The notes beneath the pieces are model-generated. The model saw only the letters and a list, made by a program, of their open reading frames with translations, had not been told where the DNA came from and made no database searches. This document shows, piece after piece, positions 34,115-42,502 of a DNA stretch of 54,713 nt. This stretch comes from Hyphomicrobiales bacterium (GTDB lineage Bacteria; Pseudomonadota; Alphaproteobacteria; Rhizobiales; Rhizobiaceae): the NCBI GenBank assembly GCA_017305925.1, contig JAFKJW010000195.1:38510-93222 (forward strand), in the 5' to 3' direction. A program made the position numbers and the translations under genes. The number at the start of each line of letters is the position of its first letter. Position 1 is the stretch's first letter.

Positions 34115-35002
34115 GTGACCAGCCAGGCGCACAGCAAACGGACGTTGGACTGGGACAAGCTCGTCGTCCGGACGTTTCTCGTGCTCTGGCTGGCCGTGCT
34201 GGTCGTTCCGGTGGTCATGATGCTTGCCTTCTCGTTCTTCACGACGGAAGGCATGCAGACCGTCTTCCGGCCGACCTTGGAGACCTGGAAGACGCTGTTT
34301 TCCAGCGGCCGCTGGTTCGTCGGCGTGCGCACGCTGGGATTCGCCTTCATGGTGACGGCGGTCGCGCTGACGGCCGCCGTCCCGTTTGCCTTCTGGCTGT
34401 CGAAACGCTGTTCCTCCGTCGCGCTGCGATCGGCCATCCTGGTGGCGATGACCATTCCGTTCTTTCTGGAGATCACGTCTCGAACGATCGTCTGGCGCTT
34501 CCTGCTGGGCTCCAACGGGCCGATCAACCGGGGGCTGGAGGCCATCGGTATCCCCGCCCAGTCCTGGCTTCTCTATTCCGAGCCGGCGGTGCTGTTCGGG
34601 ATGGTGATCCTCTATTTTCCATCGATGTTCTTCCCGATCTACATGGCCATCGAGCTCCTGGAGACCTCGCTTCTCAATGCCGCCGAGGATCTGGGAGCGA
34701 CGCCGTGGCAGGCCTTCCGGCTGGTCGTCATCCCGCTGGCCATGCCGGGCATCCTGGCCGGCATCGTCTTCACGATGGTTCCGGCCATGGCCGAGTTCGT
34801 CGTGCCGCAGCTGCTCGGCGGCTTCAACGTCAACATGCTCGGCAACTCCATCAACGCCGCCCTGGCCGCGCTCAAATATCCCACCGCGGCGGCGCTCTCC
34901 GCATTCGTCCTTCTGGCGCTGGTCGTCCTCGCCGTCATGTTGCGGGTTTCCGCGAAGCGCTCCGGGGTGCTGGCGTCCGCGGCGGAAGGACTGCAGGCAT
35001 GA
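34115..35002 (+). CDS. ABC transporter permease, PotB type
   Basis: A 295-residue inner-membrane permease starting at GTG 34115, preceded by GAGGAA. Six hydrophobic helices are visible, beginning with VVRTFLVLWLAVLVVPVVMM. The coupling loop reads NAAEDLGATPWQAFRLVVIP near 188-207. It ends in an ATGA overlap with the second permease gene. Confidence 0.95.
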   Translation: MTSQAHSKRTLDWDKLVVRTFLVLWLAVLVVPVVMMLAFSFFTTEGMQTVFRPTLETWKTLFSSGRWFVGVRTLGFAFMVTAVALTAAVPFAFWLSKRCSSVALRSAILVAMTIPFFLEITSRTIVWRFLLGSNGPINRGLEAIGIPAQSWLLYSEPAVLFGMVILYFPSMFFPIYMAIELLETSLLNAAEDLGATPWQAFRLVVIPLAMPGILAGIVFTMVPAMAEFVVPQLLGGFNVNMLGNSINAALAALKYPTAAALSAFVLLALVVLAVMLRVSAKRSGVLASAAEGLQA

Positions 35003-35802
35003 ACGCCGGCTGGCAGCATCATCGCGGCTGGCGCTTCCTGTCGGCGGGCGGGGGCTTCCTGCTGCTCGCGCTCGCCTACATGCCGATTCTGTGGCTGATG
35101 GTCCTGTCCTTCAGCGAACGGCCTCTGTCGGCTATCCCCTTTCCGCTCACCCTCGGCTGGTACGAGCAGATGCTCGCGGATACCCGCTGGCGTCAGCCGA
35201 TGTGGACGAGCTGCTGGCTGGCCCTGGGCGTGGGCGCCCTTTCGGCGATCCTCGCCGCCGCCGTCGGGCGCTCCATCCTGCGCCTGAACCGCCCGGGGCG
35301 CGTCATCGCGCTTGCCCTCATGCCGCTTTTCGTTCCGGGCCTGACCATCGGCGCGGCGCAGTTCCTGTTCTTCAGGATATTCCTGGGATTGCGGCTGGGA
35401 ATCTGGTCGGTTTTCATCGGGCACCTTTTCTGGGCGCTGCCCTTCGCTCTCGTGCTGACGCTGGTGATCTACAGCCGGTTCGACCGCGTCCTGCTCGACG
35501 CCGCCGCCGATCTGGGCGCCGGCCCATGGCAGCGTTTCAGGCTGGTCGAATGGCCTTTCCTGCGCCCGGCCTTCTTCGGCGCCGGCCTGTTCGGCTTTCT
35601 TCTCAGCTTCAACGAATTGCCGCGCACGCTCTTCCTGCGCGGCACCACCACCACCATGCCGGTGTTCCAGTGGGCCCAGGCGGCGGACCATCAGAGCTAC
35701 GTGCCGATCTCGTTCGCGCTGGCGACGATCGTCGTGGCGGTGACCGTGCCGGTGCTGATCGGCTTCTTCCGCATCGCCTTCCGGCAAGATGACAGGTCGT
35801 GA
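34999..35802 (+). CDS. ABC transporter permease, PotC type
   Basis: A 267-residue permease whose ATG (34999) overlaps the stop of the first permease; larger frames starting further left are not the gene. Six helices are predicted, starting with LSAGGGFLLLALAYMPILWL. The coupling loop is DAAADLGAGPWQRFRLVEWP near 163-182. It completes the Pot-type transporter. Its stop overlaps GTG 35799 of the next gene. Confidence 0.95.
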   Translation: MNAGWQHHRGWRFLSAGGGFLLLALAYMPILWLMVLSFSERPLSAIPFPLTLGWYEQMLADTRWRQPMWTSCWLALGVGALSAILAAAVGRSILRLNRPGRVIALALMPLFVPGLTIGAAQFLFFRIFLGLRLGIWSVFIGHLFWALPFALVLTLVIYSRFDRVLLDAAADLGAGPWQRFRLVEWPFLRPAFFGAGLFGFLLSFNELPRTLFLRGTTTTMPVFQWAQAADHQSYVPISFALATIVVAVTVPVLIGFFRIAFRQDDRS

Positions 35803-37097
35803 CGATGGGCTGCGTGGTGGAGGCAGGCTGGCACTACGCGCAGGCCGGGATCGTTCCTCCGGCACGAAATGTCAGGCTCGATTTCGGCGGGGGAAACGGT
35901 TCTCTGGGCGGCCCGGCGCATGTGGCGCTGCCGGCAGCCGTCAACGCGCATGACCACGGGCGCGCCATTTCGACACTCGCCGCCGGAGTGGCGGACGATG
36001 TCCTCGAGCGCTGGATCCCTGCCTCACAACGGGTTCCATGCGTCGATGCCGGCCTGGAGGCGACGGTGGCGCTCGCGCGCATGGCGAGGGCCGGCATCGC
36101 GGCCACCCAGATATGCCACGATGCGGCCACCCTCGAAGCCGGGATTTCGGGAGCCGTCGCCATTGCCGGAGCGGCCCGCAAAGTAGGAATCCGCGTCGAG
36201 ATCGCTCTGCCGGTCTACGACATGAACCTGGACGGTTATGTCTCGCAGGAGGACAGGTTGCTCGGCCTTCCGGCATCGGACATTACCGGCGCCGCCGGCA
36301 GCCGCGCGGCCGCCGCGCCGATCGTGGAGCAGATAGCCGCCGTCGAGGAGGCTGCGTCGAGGGCCGAAGGCGGCGGCGTGACGGTTGCCTTCCATGCCGT
36401 GGGTCTGCCCTGGTGCTCGCCGGCCCTGTTTTCGGCGGTCGCCGAACGCTCGATGGCGACGGGGCGGCGCGTGTTCATGCACCTGCTCGAAACCGGTCAA
36501 CAGCGCAGATGGGCGGACGCCGCCTACGACAGTCGGCCGCTGCACATGCTGGACGAGGCTGGCCTGCTTTCCGACAGGCTCGCCTGCGCGCATGGCGTCC
36601 ACCTGCGGGACAGCGAGATCGCGCTGCTTGCCGAACGCGGCGTGACGGTGTCGGTCAATACGAGCTCGAATCTGCGGCTTGCCTCCGGCATCGCGGCCGT
36701 GCCGGATTTCGTACGGGCGGGGCTGCGCTTCGGCCTCGGCATAGACAGCTTCGGGTGGAGCGATCATCCCGACCCCTGGAGCGAGGCCCGGCTTTGCCGG
36801 CTTGTCCACAGGGGCAGAGGCAGTGATCACAGTCTCGACGATTCCGCCGTGCTCACGGCCCTGTCCCGGGGCCATCGCCCCGGCGACCTCGTCCTGTTCG
36901 ACCTGGACAGACTTGCGCCGGATCGCCTGGAACAGGCCGATCCGCTGGCCCTGATCCTGGCTCGCGGCAGCTCTGCACAGGTGACGGACCTGCTTGTCGA
37001 GGGCAGGCCGGTGATGCGCGCCGGCCGGGTGCTCGGCGTCGATGCCGAGGCGAGCGAGGCGGAGCTTCGCGCCCGTTTGCGGTTGCCGGCACGGTAA
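35799..37097 (+). CDS. Amidohydrolase-family protein (ATZ/TRZ or cytosine deaminase-related)
   Basis: A 432-residue protein starting at GTG 35799 (GTGA overlap; ATG 35805 is an alternative). The complete metal site of the deaminase/chlorohydrolase type is visible: NAHDHGR (HxH), FMHLLE, CAHGVHL and LGIDSFGWSD with the catalytic Asp. This contrasts with the altered site of its operon partner at 31703. A substrate with a hydrolysable C-N bond (deamination or ring opening) is expected. It is the last gene of the ten-gene operon. Confidence 0.92.
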   Translation: MTMGCVVEAGWHYAQAGIVPPARNVRLDFGGGNGSLGGPAHVALPAAVNAHDHGRAISTLAAGVADDVLERWIPASQRVPCVDAGLEATVALARMARAGIAATQICHDAATLEAGISGAVAIAGAARKVGIRVEIALPVYDMNLDGYVSQEDRLLGLPASDITGAAGSRAAAAPIVEQIAAVEEAASRAEGGGVTVAFHAVGLPWCSPALFSAVAERSMATGRRVFMHLLETGQQRRWADAAYDSRPLHMLDEAGLLSDRLACAHGVHLRDSEIALLAERGVTVSVNTSSNLRLASGIAAVPDFVRAGLRFGLGIDSFGWSDHPDPWSEARLCRLVHRGRGSDHSLDDSAVLTALSRGHRPGDLVLFDLDRLAPDRLEQADPLALILARGSSAQVTDLLVEGRPVMRAGRVLGVDAEASEAELRARLRLPAR

Positions 37098-37309
37098 GCC
37101 GCTCCGGCGCAGGCGCGAACAAATCGATCAGGCTCCGCCGCTGGTTCCGTTGCAAACTTTCCGGCAATTCGGGTCCGGCATGGGGACGCCCCCGCTTCGG
37201 GAATCGCCGGCGACACGCCGAGGCTCGCTCCGATAGCGCCAAGGCGATTTGCATGCTCGAACGGACCCTGAGCTCTCGGCCGGTCCGTGTCGCCTGCACC
37301 CCGCTTCCG

Positions 37310-37334
37310 GGAACCGGGAGCCGCCGCTGCCGTT
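37310..37334 (+). promoter_or_regulatory. EcfG-type promoter, perfect consensus
   Basis: GGAAC at 37310-37314, sixteen bases, then CGTT at 37331-37334. It is 30 bp upstream of the start at 37365 and drives a set of small stress-type genes. Confidence 0.7.
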
Positions 37335-37364
37335 CTCCTGACCGGGAGAGCAAAGGAGGCATCC

Positions 37365-37682
37365 ATGCCACGCGGAGACAAATCCAAGTACACCGACAAG
37401 CAGGAACGCAAGGCCGACCACATCGCCGAAGGTTACGAGAAGCGCGGCGTATCGGAGAAGGAAGCGGAGCGCAGGGCCTGGGCGACCGTCAACAAGGATG
37501 ACGGCGGCGGCAAGAAGCAGGGCGGTTCAGGCCGCGGCACCCACACGGGTCATCCCGCCGCCCACAAGGGCGGGGAAAAAGGCGGCAAGGCCGCCGCGTC
37601 CCGGTCCGCGGCCGAACGCTCCGCTTCCGCGAAAAAGGCGGCAGCGACGCGCAAGCGGAACGCCGAGCACGCGCACGGCTAG
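37365..37682 (+). CDS. Small basic protein, rhizobial plasmid-stabilisation-annotated family
   Basis: A 105-residue product from ATG 37365, with a strong AAAGGAGG. The N-terminal half (KYTDKQERKADHIAEGYEKR, then GVSEKEAERRAWATVNK) is a conserved helical module. The rest is Gly/Lys/Ala/Ser-rich and probably disordered and nucleic-acid-binding, with SASAKKAAATRKRN near the end. Homologs in rhizobia are labelled plasmid stabilisation proteins without firm evidence. It sits behind a perfect EcfG promoter and nine bases before the PPC-domain gene, so a stress role is more likely. Confidence 0.86.
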   Translation: MPRGDKSKYTDKQERKADHIAEGYEKRGVSEKEAERRAWATVNKDDGGGKKQGGSGRGTHTGHPAAHKGGEKGGKAAASRSAAERSASAKKAAATRKRNAEHAHG

Positions 37683-37690
37683 GAGCACCG

Positions 37691-38128
37691 ATGCGATCAA
37701 AACTGCTTAGCGAGAGCGACGGCGTCAGGACCTTCGCCGTCGTCCTCGATCCCGGTGACGAGGCATTCCGCTCGATCTCGGATTTCGCCGCGCAGCAAAA
37801 CGTCACGGCCGCTGCGGTGACCGCGATCGGGGCATTCGAAAGCGCGACGGTCGGCTGGTTCGACTTCGCGTCGAAGACCTATCGCAAAATTCCCGTCATC
37901 GAACAGTGCGAGGTGTTGAGCGCGATCGGCGACATCGCCGCGGGCGACGACGGCAAGCCGAGCCTGCACATGCATGCGGTGCTCGGCCTCTGCGACGGAT
38001 CCACCCGCGGCGGCCATCTGCTCGAAGGTGTCGTCCATCCGACGCTCGAGGTGATGGTGACCGAAACGCCCGCCCACCTGCACAGAAGGAAGCGCCCTGA
38101 ACTCGGCATCGCCCTGCTCGACCTGTAG
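37691..38128 (+). CDS. PPC/DUF296-domain protein
   Basis: A 145-residue protein that is one PPC (DUF296) domain: RTFAVVLDPGDEAFRSISDF, AAAVTAIGAFESATVGWFD, the histidine-containing LHMHAVLGLCDGSTRGGHLL and LEVMVTETPAHLHR. In plants the domain accompanies AT-hook proteins; bacterial single-domain members form trimers, may bind metal or ligand, and have no established role. GGAG precedes the ATG. It is probably co-transcribed with the genes on both sides. Confidence 0.9.
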   Translation: MRSKLLSESDGVRTFAVVLDPGDEAFRSISDFAAQQNVTAAAVTAIGAFESATVGWFDFASKTYRKIPVIEQCEVLSAIGDIAAGDDGKPSLHMHAVLGLCDGSTRGGHLLEGVVHPTLEVMVTETPAHLHRRKRPELGIALLDL

Positions 38129-38142
38129 CAAGGACATGTCAC

Positions 38143-38352
38143 ATGCCGTCCACCGTGATCGAAAAAAGCGCATACGATCCGGCGACGAGGACAATGAGCG
38201 TATGGTTCCGAGCGAGCGGCCGACGCTACGACTACGAGGACGTGCCGCCGGAGACCTATGCCGCCTACCGATCATCCTTTTCCAAGGGCAGATACTTCAA
38301 CAGCTTCATCCGCGATCGGTTTCGGTATCGACGGGTAGCGGAGACGCGGTAG
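38143..38352 (+). CDS. KTSC-domain protein
   Basis: A 69-residue protein that is a single KTSC domain, with TRTMSVWFRASGRRYDYEDV, PPETYAAYRSSFSKGRYFN and FIRDRFRYRR. The domain occurs alone or fused to lysyl-tRNA synthetase-like and other proteins and is probably nucleic-acid related. It starts 14 bp after the PPC gene, behind AAGGA. Confidence 0.88.
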   Translation: MPSTVIEKSAYDPATRTMSVWFRASGRRYDYEDVPPETYAAYRSSFSKGRYFNSFIRDRFRYRRVAETR

Positions 38353-38402
38353 TGGCCCCTACCCTCGCCGCCGACCCACACTCGCGGTCCGATACGCTCG
38401 CC

Positions 38403-38427
38403 GGAACGGTTCGACCTCTCGGGGGTT
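38403..38427 (+). promoter_or_regulatory. EcfG-type promoter, near consensus, upstream of the PRC-barrel gene
   Basis: GGAAC at 38403-38407, sixteen bases, then GGTT at 38424-38427 (consensus CGTT). It lies 30 bp upstream of ATG 38458, the same spacing as at 37310. Confidence 0.48.
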
Positions 38428-38457
38428 GAGTGAGTTCAACCTACGAGGAGAGTTTCC

Positions 38458-38754
38458 ATGGACCACAGCAACCACGTTCGCCTCACCGAAGCGGAACTGA
38501 ACCCCGCAAACCTGGAAGGCGCCACCATCTACGGGCCCGGCGACGAGAACCTCGGCTCGGTGTCGCACGTTCACGGCACCGGAACAGGAGCGCAGGTGAT
38601 CATCGATGTCGGCGGCTTTCTCGGGATCGGCGCCAAGCCTGTCGCGGTTCCCGCCAGCCAGCTTGATTTCATGCGCGACGAGGACGGCGACATCCACGCC
38701 GTGACGTCCTGGACCGAGGACGAGCTCAAGAACATGCCCGAGCACAGGGATTGA
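38458..38754 (+). CDS. PRC-barrel domain protein
   Basis: A 98-residue cytoplasmic protein behind GAGGAGA. The PRC-barrel is seen in LEGATIYGPGDENLGSVSHV, VIIDVGGFLGIGAKPVAVPA and LDFMRDEDGDIHAV. PRC barrels serve as binding modules for membranes, RNA or photosynthetic complexes; in rhizobia, single-domain forms are typical general-stress proteins. The EcfG-type promoter supports that role. Confidence 0.9.
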   Translation: MDHSNHVRLTEAELNPANLEGATIYGPGDENLGSVSHVHGTGTGAQVIIDVGGFLGIGAKPVAVPASQLDFMRDEDGDIHAVTSWTEDELKNMPEHRD

Positions 38755-38877
38755 TTGTCGCCATCCAGAAACGCGATCCAACCGCAACCGATACCAACGG
38801 TCTCGGCATCTGGTTCTTTTGTGATTTTGAGGCGTCTGCGGCCGATGATTCCGTTTTTCCAAAGGGATTTGGCGACG

Positions 38878-38982
38878 GGATCAGCGGTAAGGTTGCGGGA
38901 TGACTATTCCGCCGGCGAGCTTCGCCGGCTTGCCCGATTGCCCGAAGATGCACGGGCAGCCCTGTTGACGATCACAGCAGAA
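38878..38982 (+). pseudogene. Remnant of an IS630-type transposase N-terminus
   Basis: About 35 codons read GSAVRLRDDYSAGELRRLAR followed by LPEDARAALL. This strongly resembles the start of IS630-family transposases (VRLREDYxAxELRRLARxxxDAxxxRRLLALA). The similarity stops at the expected RRLLAL segment and no transposase body follows. It is a scar of an old insertion. Confidence 0.6.
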
Positions 38983-38985
38983 TGA

Positions 38986-39390
38986 ACCGGGCCAACGCAG
39001 CGCGGCCCGGCGGCATGGATCGCCAGACATTGCGCTCGCGGGCGCACCGGTTCGATCCAGCTGGCCCTGCACTGCGGCCATCTGCATCCCAGCTGCCATC
39101 ACCTCCTGGATCTGAGCCCTGAGCCCTGGGAGGGTCTGCTTTCGGGAGCGACAAGGGCAACCCTGAGTGACCAGCGTAAGCGCGCATGGCCGCCTGCAGT
39201 TGCGGGGGCGGCTTCGTTTCGCGGGCAGGCCGCGGCGAATTCCTGTACTTCCTTGCGGAAACCGACGCCCGTTCGCAGCCGTTGGCATCGCTCCGATCGA
39301 GCCAGACGTTTTCTTGAGTCGGTGCCCTTTATTTTCACGTTTGTTATGTTATTACGTTACTCAAGAGAGTTTGCTCAAGGAGATCCCTGC
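38986..39390. other. Intergenic stretch (405 bp) between the IS630 scar and the zinc locus
   Basis: No intact gene is supported. Minus-strand frames give fragments such as LRAQIQEVMAAGMQMAAVQG that look coding-like but match nothing I recognise. They may be debris of a decayed gene. The right end contains the Zur-like box and the aztD ribosome binding site (AAGGAG). Confidence 0.4.
39343..39360. promoter_or_regulatory. Zur-like operator upstream of the zinc locus
   Basis: GTTATGTTATTACGTTAC is an 18-bp imperfect dyad (six of nine base pairs symmetric) of the AT-rich, GTTAT/ATAAC-type character of alphaproteobacterial Zur boxes. It lies 30 bp upstream of aztD and in front of three genes of zinc-related families. 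Zur control is inferred. Confidence 0.55.
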
Positions 39391-40521
39391 ATGAATTTAC
39401 AATGGAGGAGCGCATCGGTCCTGCTTGCGCTGGTGTCCGGAATTGGCGTGGCGTCGGCCGACGATAAGGAGGCCTGGCGCCTGTTCGTCGCTGACCGAGA
39501 GCGGCCGAAAGTGACCGTCGTCGACACGGTGAAGGGCCAGCCGGTCGAGACCTTGCAGATCAAGGCGCCGGCCTCGCTGTTCCGCAGCGAGAGCGGGCGC
39601 ACGGTGTTTGCCGTGCAGGGCGATGCCGGGACGGTGACCGCCATCGCCAGCGGCATCTCCTTCGAGGATCATGGCGATCACGGCGACATCGACGTCGAGG
39701 CGCCGAAGCTGACCGGCACGGAGATCGTCGGACAGAAGCCGTCGCATGTGGTGGATCATGACGGCGCGGTCGCGCTGTTCTTCGACGGCGACGGCGTCGC
39801 GCGCATCCTTTCGGAGAAGGCGGCGCTGGACGGCAAGTCCGAAGTTCGCGAGGTGAAGGCGGAAGCGCCGCATCACGGCGTCGCGGTCGCCTATGGCGCG
39901 CATGTGCTGCTGTCGGAGCCGAACAGGGAAAAGCCGGACGAACTCCCGGTCGGTATCAGGACCGTCGATGAGGCCGGCGCGCAGGTCGGCGAGATCGCTG
40001 CCTGCCCCGACCTGCACGGCGAGGCTTCTTCCGGCAACATTTTGGCATTCGCCTGCGCGACCGGCCTGCTCGTGGTCACGCATGGCGACGGCGTACCGGA
40101 GATCCGGCACCTGCCCTATGCGGACGATCTGCCGGATGGAAAGTCGACCACGCTGCTCGGCGGCAGAGGGCTCCAGTATTTCCTCGGCAACTACGGTCCC
40201 GACAAGGTCGTGCTGATCGACCCGACGGCGCAGAAGGGCGCCTTCAGGCTGGTAGAGCTGCCGACTCGGCGCGTGCATTTCGCCGTCGATCCGATCCGGC
40301 CGAAGTTTGCCTATGTCTACACCGAGGATGGTCAACTCCATCAACTCGACATCGTGGCCGGCAAGATCGCCAACTCGCTGAAGCTGACCGATCCCTATTC
40401 GATGAACGGCCACTGGAACGATCCTCGCCCGCGCATCGCGGGAGCGGGCGACAGGATCGTCGTCCCCGATCCGTTGCAGGCCAAGCTGCATACAGGTCCA
40501 CAACGGTCCCGAAGGCCATAG
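39391..40521 (+). pseudogene. aztD: Zinc metallochaperone AztD, C-terminally truncated and out of frame with zinT
   Basis: The frame opens at ATG 39391 with a Sec signal (SASVLLALVSGIGVASADD). It shows AztD features over its whole length: RLFVADRERPKVTVVDTVKG, a His/Asp-rich metal loop (FEDHGDHGDIDVEAP), and a late propeller blade ending with PYSMNGHWNDPRPRIAGAGD. Normal AztD continues past DPL-AKLH with VID-type residues for about 35 more amino acids. Here the frame breaks after AKLH into an unrelated tail (TGPQRSRRP). Just there the other frame begins to encode zinT. A deletion removed the end of aztD and the start of zinT. Partner genes aztABC are absent. The truncated product may still fold in part. 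Confidence 0.8.
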
Positions 40522-41071
40522 CCACGATCACGGCGACGACCAGATCTACAAGGGCTACTTCAAGGACGAGCAGGTCAAGGAACGTCCCCTGTCCGATTGG
40601 GCCGGGAACTGGCAGTCGGTCTATCCTTATCTGAAGGACGGGACGCTCGATCCGGTGATGGCCCACAAGGCCGAGAAGGGAGACAAGAGCGTCGACGAGT
40701 ACAAGGCCTATTACGAAGCAGGCTACCGGACCGATGTCGAGCGCATCGAGATCGGCGGCGACACCGTGACGTTCTACAAGGACGGGAAACCGCTCGAGGC
40801 GCGCTACGCCGGCGACGGCTACGAAATCCTGACCTATGGGGCCGGCAATCGCGGCGTGCGCTTCATTTTCAGGAAAACAGCGGGCGACGCGGCCGCCCCG
40901 CAATACATCCAGTTCAGCGACCACAGAATAGCGCCGGCGGCGGCCGACCACTATCACCTCTACTGGGGCGACGACCGCGCTGCCCTGCTCGGCGAAGTGA
41001 CGCATTGGCCGACCTACTACCCGTCTTCGCTGGGCGCGGAGCAGATCGTCCGCGAGATGATCGCGCACTGA
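40493..41071 (+). pseudogene. zinT: ZinT-family zinc-binding protein lacking its start and signal peptide
   Basis: In the +1 frame relative to aztD the sequence reads [20 protein letters not shown] and continues through the full ZinT core: [38 protein letters not shown], and [20 protein letters not shown] with [15 protein letters not shown] near the end. No start codon or signal peptide precedes it; the first in-frame ATG (40655) is inside the domain. ZinT is normally exported and carries zinc to ABC transporters. As it stands the gene can be expressed only from an internal start or by a frameshift from aztD. Confidence 0.82.
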
Positions 41072-41145
41072 CCGCGTCCTCCAAGACGCACATCCGGCCC
41101 GGCCCGCCGGGCTGGATGCCCCTCGCTCCCATCGGAACCAAAGCC

Positions 41146-42369
41146 ATGCCCGGCACAGCCAAACCGAACAAACGCCTGCCCGTGACCGTCCTCTCCGGCT
41201 TCCTCGGCGCCGGCAAGACCACGCTCCTCAACCATGTCCTCAACAACCGCGAGGGCCGCCGCGTCGCCGTGATCGTCAACGACATGAGCGAGGTCAACAT
41301 CGACGCCGCACTTGTGCGCGACGGCGGCGCCAACCTGTCGCGCACCGACGAGAAGCTGGTCGAGATGACCAATGGCTGCATCTGCTGCACGCTGCGCGAC
41401 GATCTCTTGCAGGAGGTGCGCCGGCTTTCGCAGGACGGCCGCTTCGACTACCTGCTGATCGAGGGCACGGGCATTGCCGAGCCCCTACCCGTCGCCGCCA
41501 CCTTCGACTTCCGCGACGAGAACGGCGAGAGCCTGTCGGACGTCGCCCGGCTCTACACAATGGTCACGGTGGTCGATGCCGCCAACCTTTTGAAGGACTA
41601 TTCCTCGCAGGATTTCCTGCGCGACCGCGGCGAGGTCGCCGGCGACGGCGACGACCGCGCGCTCGTCGACCTACTGGTCGAGCAGATCGAGTTCGCCGAC
41701 GTCGTCGTCATGAACAAGGTCTCGGATGCCGCGCCGCACGATCTCGACCTGGCGCGCAAGATCGTGCGCGCGCTCAATCCCGATGCGGAACTGGTCGATA
41801 CCGATTTCGCGCAGGCGCCGCTGGACAGGGTGCTGGATACCGGCCGCTTCGACTTCGAGAAGGCCGGGCAGCATCCGCTCTGGTTCAAGGAACTGAACGG
41901 CTTCAAGGACCATGTACCCGAGACGGAGGAATACGGCATCCGCTCCTTCGTCTATCGAGAGCGGCGGCCTTTCGATCCGATGAGGCTGAAAGCCTTCATC
42001 GACAAGTCCTGGCCCGGCGTGGTGCGCGCCAAGGGCTTCTTCTGGCTGGCGACCCGGCCGCACAATGTCGGCGAGATCAGCCAGGCCGGCGCGCTCATCC
42101 GAACCGGCAAGCGCGGGCTTTGGTGGGCATCGGTGCCGAGACATCAATGGCCCGATCATCCAGAGTGGCGTGCTGCCATGAAGCCTTATCTCGATCCGGT
42201 CTGGGGCGACCGGCGGCAGGAGATCGTCTTCATCGGCTGCGGCCCGATGGACGAGCGGCAGATCAGGGCCGGGCTCGACGCCTGCCTCGTGCCCGAGCGG
42301 GACTACATGCCCGGCCGCTGGCGCGACCTTCCCGATCCCTTCCCCAGTTGGGAAAGGGATGCAGCATGA
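41146..42369 (+). CDS. COG0523 (CobW/ZigA-type) GTP-binding metallochaperone
   Basis: A 407-residue GTPase from ATG 41146 (an alternative ATG lies at 41116). Walker [14 protein letters not shown] is near residues 18-30. The zinc-binding GCICC motif ([14 protein letters not shown]) is near 75-80 and the base-recognition segment VVMNKVSD is near 190. The C-terminal CobW_C domain has [14 protein letters not shown] and [16 protein letters not shown]. Zur-controlled members (ZigA/YciC) deliver zinc under starvation. Its place 75 bp behind zinT fits that group. This member is intact, unlike the two genes before it. Confidence 0.92.
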   Translation: MPGTAKPNKRLPVTVLSGFLGAGKTTLLNHVLNNREGRRVAVIVNDMSEVNIDAALVRDGGANLSRTDEKLVEMTNGCICCTLRDDLLQEVRRLSQDGRFDYLLIEGTGIAEPLPVAATFDFRDENGESLSDVARLYTMVTVVDAANLLKDYSSQDFLRDRGEVAGDGDDRALVDLLVEQIEFADVVVMNKVSDAAPHDLDLARKIVRALNPDAELVDTDFAQAPLDRVLDTGRFDFEKAGQHPLWFKELNGFKDHVPETEEYGIRSFVYRERRPFDPMRLKAFIDKSWPGVVRAKGFFWLATRPHNVGEISQAGALIRTGKRGLWWASVPRHQWPDHPEWRAAMKPYLDPVWGDRRQEIVFIGCGPMDERQIRAGLDACLVPERDYMPGRWRDLPDPFPSWERDAA

Positions 42370-42502
42370 AGATCAAGGCCCGCCACCGCCTCGCTTCACG
42401 GTTCTGTGTGCGGCGTTATCCGGCAAAGGCGATATAAAATTTACCATCTCCCCTTACCCAGGGCGCAAGCAATTCCAGGATCTTTGCAGGAGATCTGTTC
42501 CG

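Noticed and set aside
40597-41145. N-terminal extension of the COG0523 GTPase back to 40597
   Set aside because: This part is the zinT sequence in another frame; the GTPase homology begins just before the Walker A motif.
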